From positions 1-14,187 of the forward strand of contig JBEKUI010000099.1 of NCBI GenBank assembly GCA_049515175.1: a DNA stretch of 14,187 nucleotides, written 5' to 3'. Under the pieces are notes generated by a model. The model was not told where the DNA came from. It did no database searches and worked only from the letters and a program-made list of their open reading frames with translations. How positions within the stretch are numbered: the first letter of the stretch is position 1; every line of letters starts with the position of its first letter. Positions 12,407 to 14,187 of this stretch are shown here, piece by piece. Source of the DNA: JACQNR01 sp049515175 (GTDB lineage: Bacteria; Acidobacteriota; Terriglobia; UBA7540). The position numbers were made by a program, and so were the translations under genes.

Positions 12407-12441
12407 AAATTTCGAGTTTCCAATTTCTAGTTTCAGGTTTC
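12407..12441 (+). repeat. Heptamer repeat array (NANTTTC) directly before clpB
   Basis: Five tandem 7-mers with exact period are seen: AAATTTC, GAGTTTC, CAATTTC, TAGTTTC, AGGTTTC. The array ends 4 nt before the clpB ATG. The AGG of the last unit is the only Shine-Dalgarno-like sequence, 8 nt from the ATG. Confidence 0.8.
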
Positions 12442-12445
12442 TACC

Positions 12446-14187
12446 ATGTCAACACGATTCGACAAATTCACAGTAAAGGCGCAGGAAGCCCTGCAAGGGA
12501 CGCAGGATATTGCCTCGCGCTTCGGCAACCAGCAACTGGAGCCGGCGCATCTGCTGCTGGCGCTGATTGAGCAGCCGGAGGGGATCGTCCCGGCCATCCT
12601 GCAAAAGCTGGGCGTACAATCCACCGCCGTCGCGCAGGATGCTGAGAAAGCCATCGAAGCGCTGCCCAAGGTGGGCGGGACGACGGACCACCACCTCTCG
12701 CCCGCGCTCAAAGAGGTCTTTGATCAGGCCTTCAAGGAGACTGAGCAGTTCAAGGACGAGTTCGTCTCGACCGAGCACCTTCTCCTGGCGCTGGCCAAGA
12801 AGACCAGCGACGGCGCGGGCCGGCTCCTGAAACGCCTGGGCGTGACGCACGACGCCATCCTGAAGGCTCTGGTGGCGGTGCGCGGCACGCAGCGTGTGAC
12901 GGATCAGAATCCGGAAGCCAAGTATCAGGCGCTGGAGCGCTACGCGCGCGACTTGACCGAGCTGGCACGGCGCGGCAAGCTCGATCCGGTGATCGGGCGC
13001 GACGACGAAGTTCGTCGCGTCATTCAGGTGCTTTCGCGCCGCACCAAAAACAACCCCGTGCTGATCGGCGAGCCGGGAGTGGGCAAGACCGCGATCGTCG
13101 AGGGCATCGCGCAGCGCATCGTGGCCGGCGACGTTCCCGAGGGCTTGAAGTCGAAGCGCATCGTGGCACTCGACCTGGGCGCGATGGTGGCGGGTTCGAA
13201 GTATCGCGGCGAATTTGAAGACCGCCTGAAAGCGGTGCTCAAGGAAATCGAGGAATCAAGCGGCCAAATCATTCTTTTCATCGACGAGCTGCACACCCTG
13301 GTGGGCGCGGGCGCGGCGGAGGGAGCTATCGACGCTTCGAACATGCTCAAACCGGCTCTCGCGCGCGGCGATCTGCGCTGCATCGGCGCCACCACGCTCA
13401 ACGAATACAAGAAGCACGTCGAGAAGGACGCGGCGCTCGAGCGGCGTTTCCAGCCCGTGCTGGTGGGCCAACCGTCGGTGGAAGACACCATCGCCATCCT
13501 GCGCGGCCTGAAGGAGCGCTATGAAGTGCACCACGGCGTGCGCATCAAGGACTCGGCGATTGTCGCCGCCGCGGTCCTCTCGAACCGCTACATCTCCGAC
13601 CGTTTTCTGCCCGACAAGGCCATCGACCTGATCGACGAAGCGGCTTCCGGCCTGCGCATCGAAATCGACTCGATGCCTTCGGAAATCGACCAGATCGAGC
13701 GGCGCATCACGCAGCTCGAAATCGAGCGCCAGGCGCTGCGCAAGGAGGACGATGCGGCCTCCAAGGAGCGCCTGGGGGTGCTCGAGAAGGAACTCGCCGG
13801 GCTGCGCGAGCAGTCCTCACAGCTTAAGTTGCGCTGGAAGGCGGAGAAGGAAGCGATCGCGCGCATCCGCGGCCTGAAGGAGGAGATCGAGCAGGCCAGG
13901 ATCGACGAAGCGCGCGTCACGCGCGAGGGCGACTTGAACAAGGCGGCGGAGATCCGTTACGGCAAGCTGGTGACGCTCGAAAAGCAGCTTGCCGCCGCGA
14001 ACGCCGAACTGGAAGGCAAAGAGAAAGCCGGCCGCATGCTCAAGGAGGAAGTGGACGAGGAAGACGTGGCCAAGGTGGTCGCCAAGTGGACGGGCATCCC
14101 GGTCTCGAAGATGCTTGAGGGCGAAGTGGCCAAGCTCGTCAAGATGGAAGACCGCCTGCGTCTGCGCGTGGTGGGCCAGGACGAAGC
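12446..14187 (+). CDS. clpB: Chaperone ClpB, ATP-dependent disaggregase (3' truncated by window end)
   Basis: ATG 12446 opens a frame that is still open at the window end, giving 580 codons of an expected total of about 865. ClpB is a hexameric Hsp100 that pulls proteins out of aggregates with DnaK and small heat-shock proteins. The N-terminal Clp repeat domain (about 1-150) shows FTVKAQEALQ, LEPAHLLLALIEQ and VSTEHLLLAL. The first AAA+ domain follows with IGRDDEVRR, Walker A GEPGVGKT (208-215), pore loop KYRGEFEDR, Walker B ILFIDELH (D280, E281), IGATTLNEYKK and LERRFQPV. A charged coiled-coil middle domain (about 405-530), which separates ClpB from ClpA/ClpC, comes next. The sequence ends as NBD2 begins (RVVGQDEA). 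The start fits the family N-terminus. The Shine-Dalgarno appears to come from a heptamer repeat. Confidence 0.97.
   Translation, partial: MSTRFDKFTVKAQEALQGTQDIASRFGNQQLEPAHLLLALIEQPEGIVPAILQKLGVQSTAVAQDAEKAIEALPKVGGTTDHHLSPALKEVFDQAFKETEQFKDEFVSTEHLLLALAKKTSDGAGRLLKRLGVTHDAILKALVAVRGTQRVTDQNPEAKYQALERYARDLTELARRGKLDPVIGRDDEVRRVIQVLSRRTKNNPVLIGEPGVGKTAIVEGIAQRIVAGDVPEGLKSKRIVALDLGAMVAGSKYRGEFEDRLKAVLKEIEESSGQIILFIDELHTLVGAGAAEGAIDASNMLKPALARGDLRCIGATTLNEYKKHVEKDAALERRFQPVLVGQPSVEDTIAILRGLKERYEVHHGVRIKDSAIVAAAVLSNRYISDRFLPDKAIDLIDEAASGLRIEIDSMPSEIDQIERRITQLEIERQALRKEDDAASKERLGVLEKELAGLREQSSQLKLRWKAEKEAIARIRGLKEEIEQARIDEARVTREGDLNKAAEIRYGKLVTLEKQLAAANAELEGKEKAGRMLKEEVDEEDVAKVVAKWTGIPVSKMLEGEVAKLVKMEDRLRLRVVGQDE

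Overview
The window is GC-rich DNA that most resembles a soil acidobacterium. This is inferred from the gene families, not from a marker gene. Supporting features are an Oar-like TonB-dependent receptor end, paired sulfatase-fold/TPR fusion proteins, a DUF5916-type C-terminal fragment, a ROK kinase with a FucP-like permease, and a partial copy of the intergenic motif TGTCATTCTGAGCG.

Layout. 1-444 (+) is the C-terminus of an outer-membrane TonB-dependent receptor, followed by an intrinsic terminator. 550-9283 is one long minus-strand block. In transcription order it holds a FucP-like sugar permease, a ROK sugar kinase, a secreted YncE-like beta-propeller, a short remnant of a DUF5916 barrel protein, and then a tight four-gene operon. 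That operon is cbiX, sulfatase-fold/TPR protein A, a small exported helical protein, and sulfatase-fold/TPR protein B. 9452-10194 (+) holds a MerR regulator and two tRNA-Pro genes (GGG and CGG). 10304-11462 (-) holds two peroxiredoxin genes. 11789-14187 (+) holds hsp20 and the first two thirds of clpB, so the right third of the window is a stress-protection block.

The main discovery is in the peroxiredoxin pair. Each gene is interrupted by one in-frame TGA exactly where the peroxidatic cysteine belongs (FTGG-TGA-T and FTSG-TGA-T), and the peroxiredoxin homology continues in frame beyond it. A 38-nt stretch just downstream is identical in both genes, including third codon positions. It folds into a hairpin with a bulged U and a G-containing apical loop, about 23 nt after the UGA, as a bacterial SECIS element should. 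I read both genes as exported selenocysteine peroxiredoxins, each with exactly one Sec and one C-terminal Cys. Conventional gene callers would split each one in two or call it a pseudogene.

A second signal is a set of degenerate tandem repeats with an exact 7-bp period at four intergenic sites (10042-10106, 10294-10328, 10901-10935, 12407-12441). Each site has its own consensus. The arrays supply the stop codons and C-terminal tail of the peroxiredoxin genes, the likely Shine-Dalgarno of clpB, and a 15-bp hairpin between the two tRNAs.
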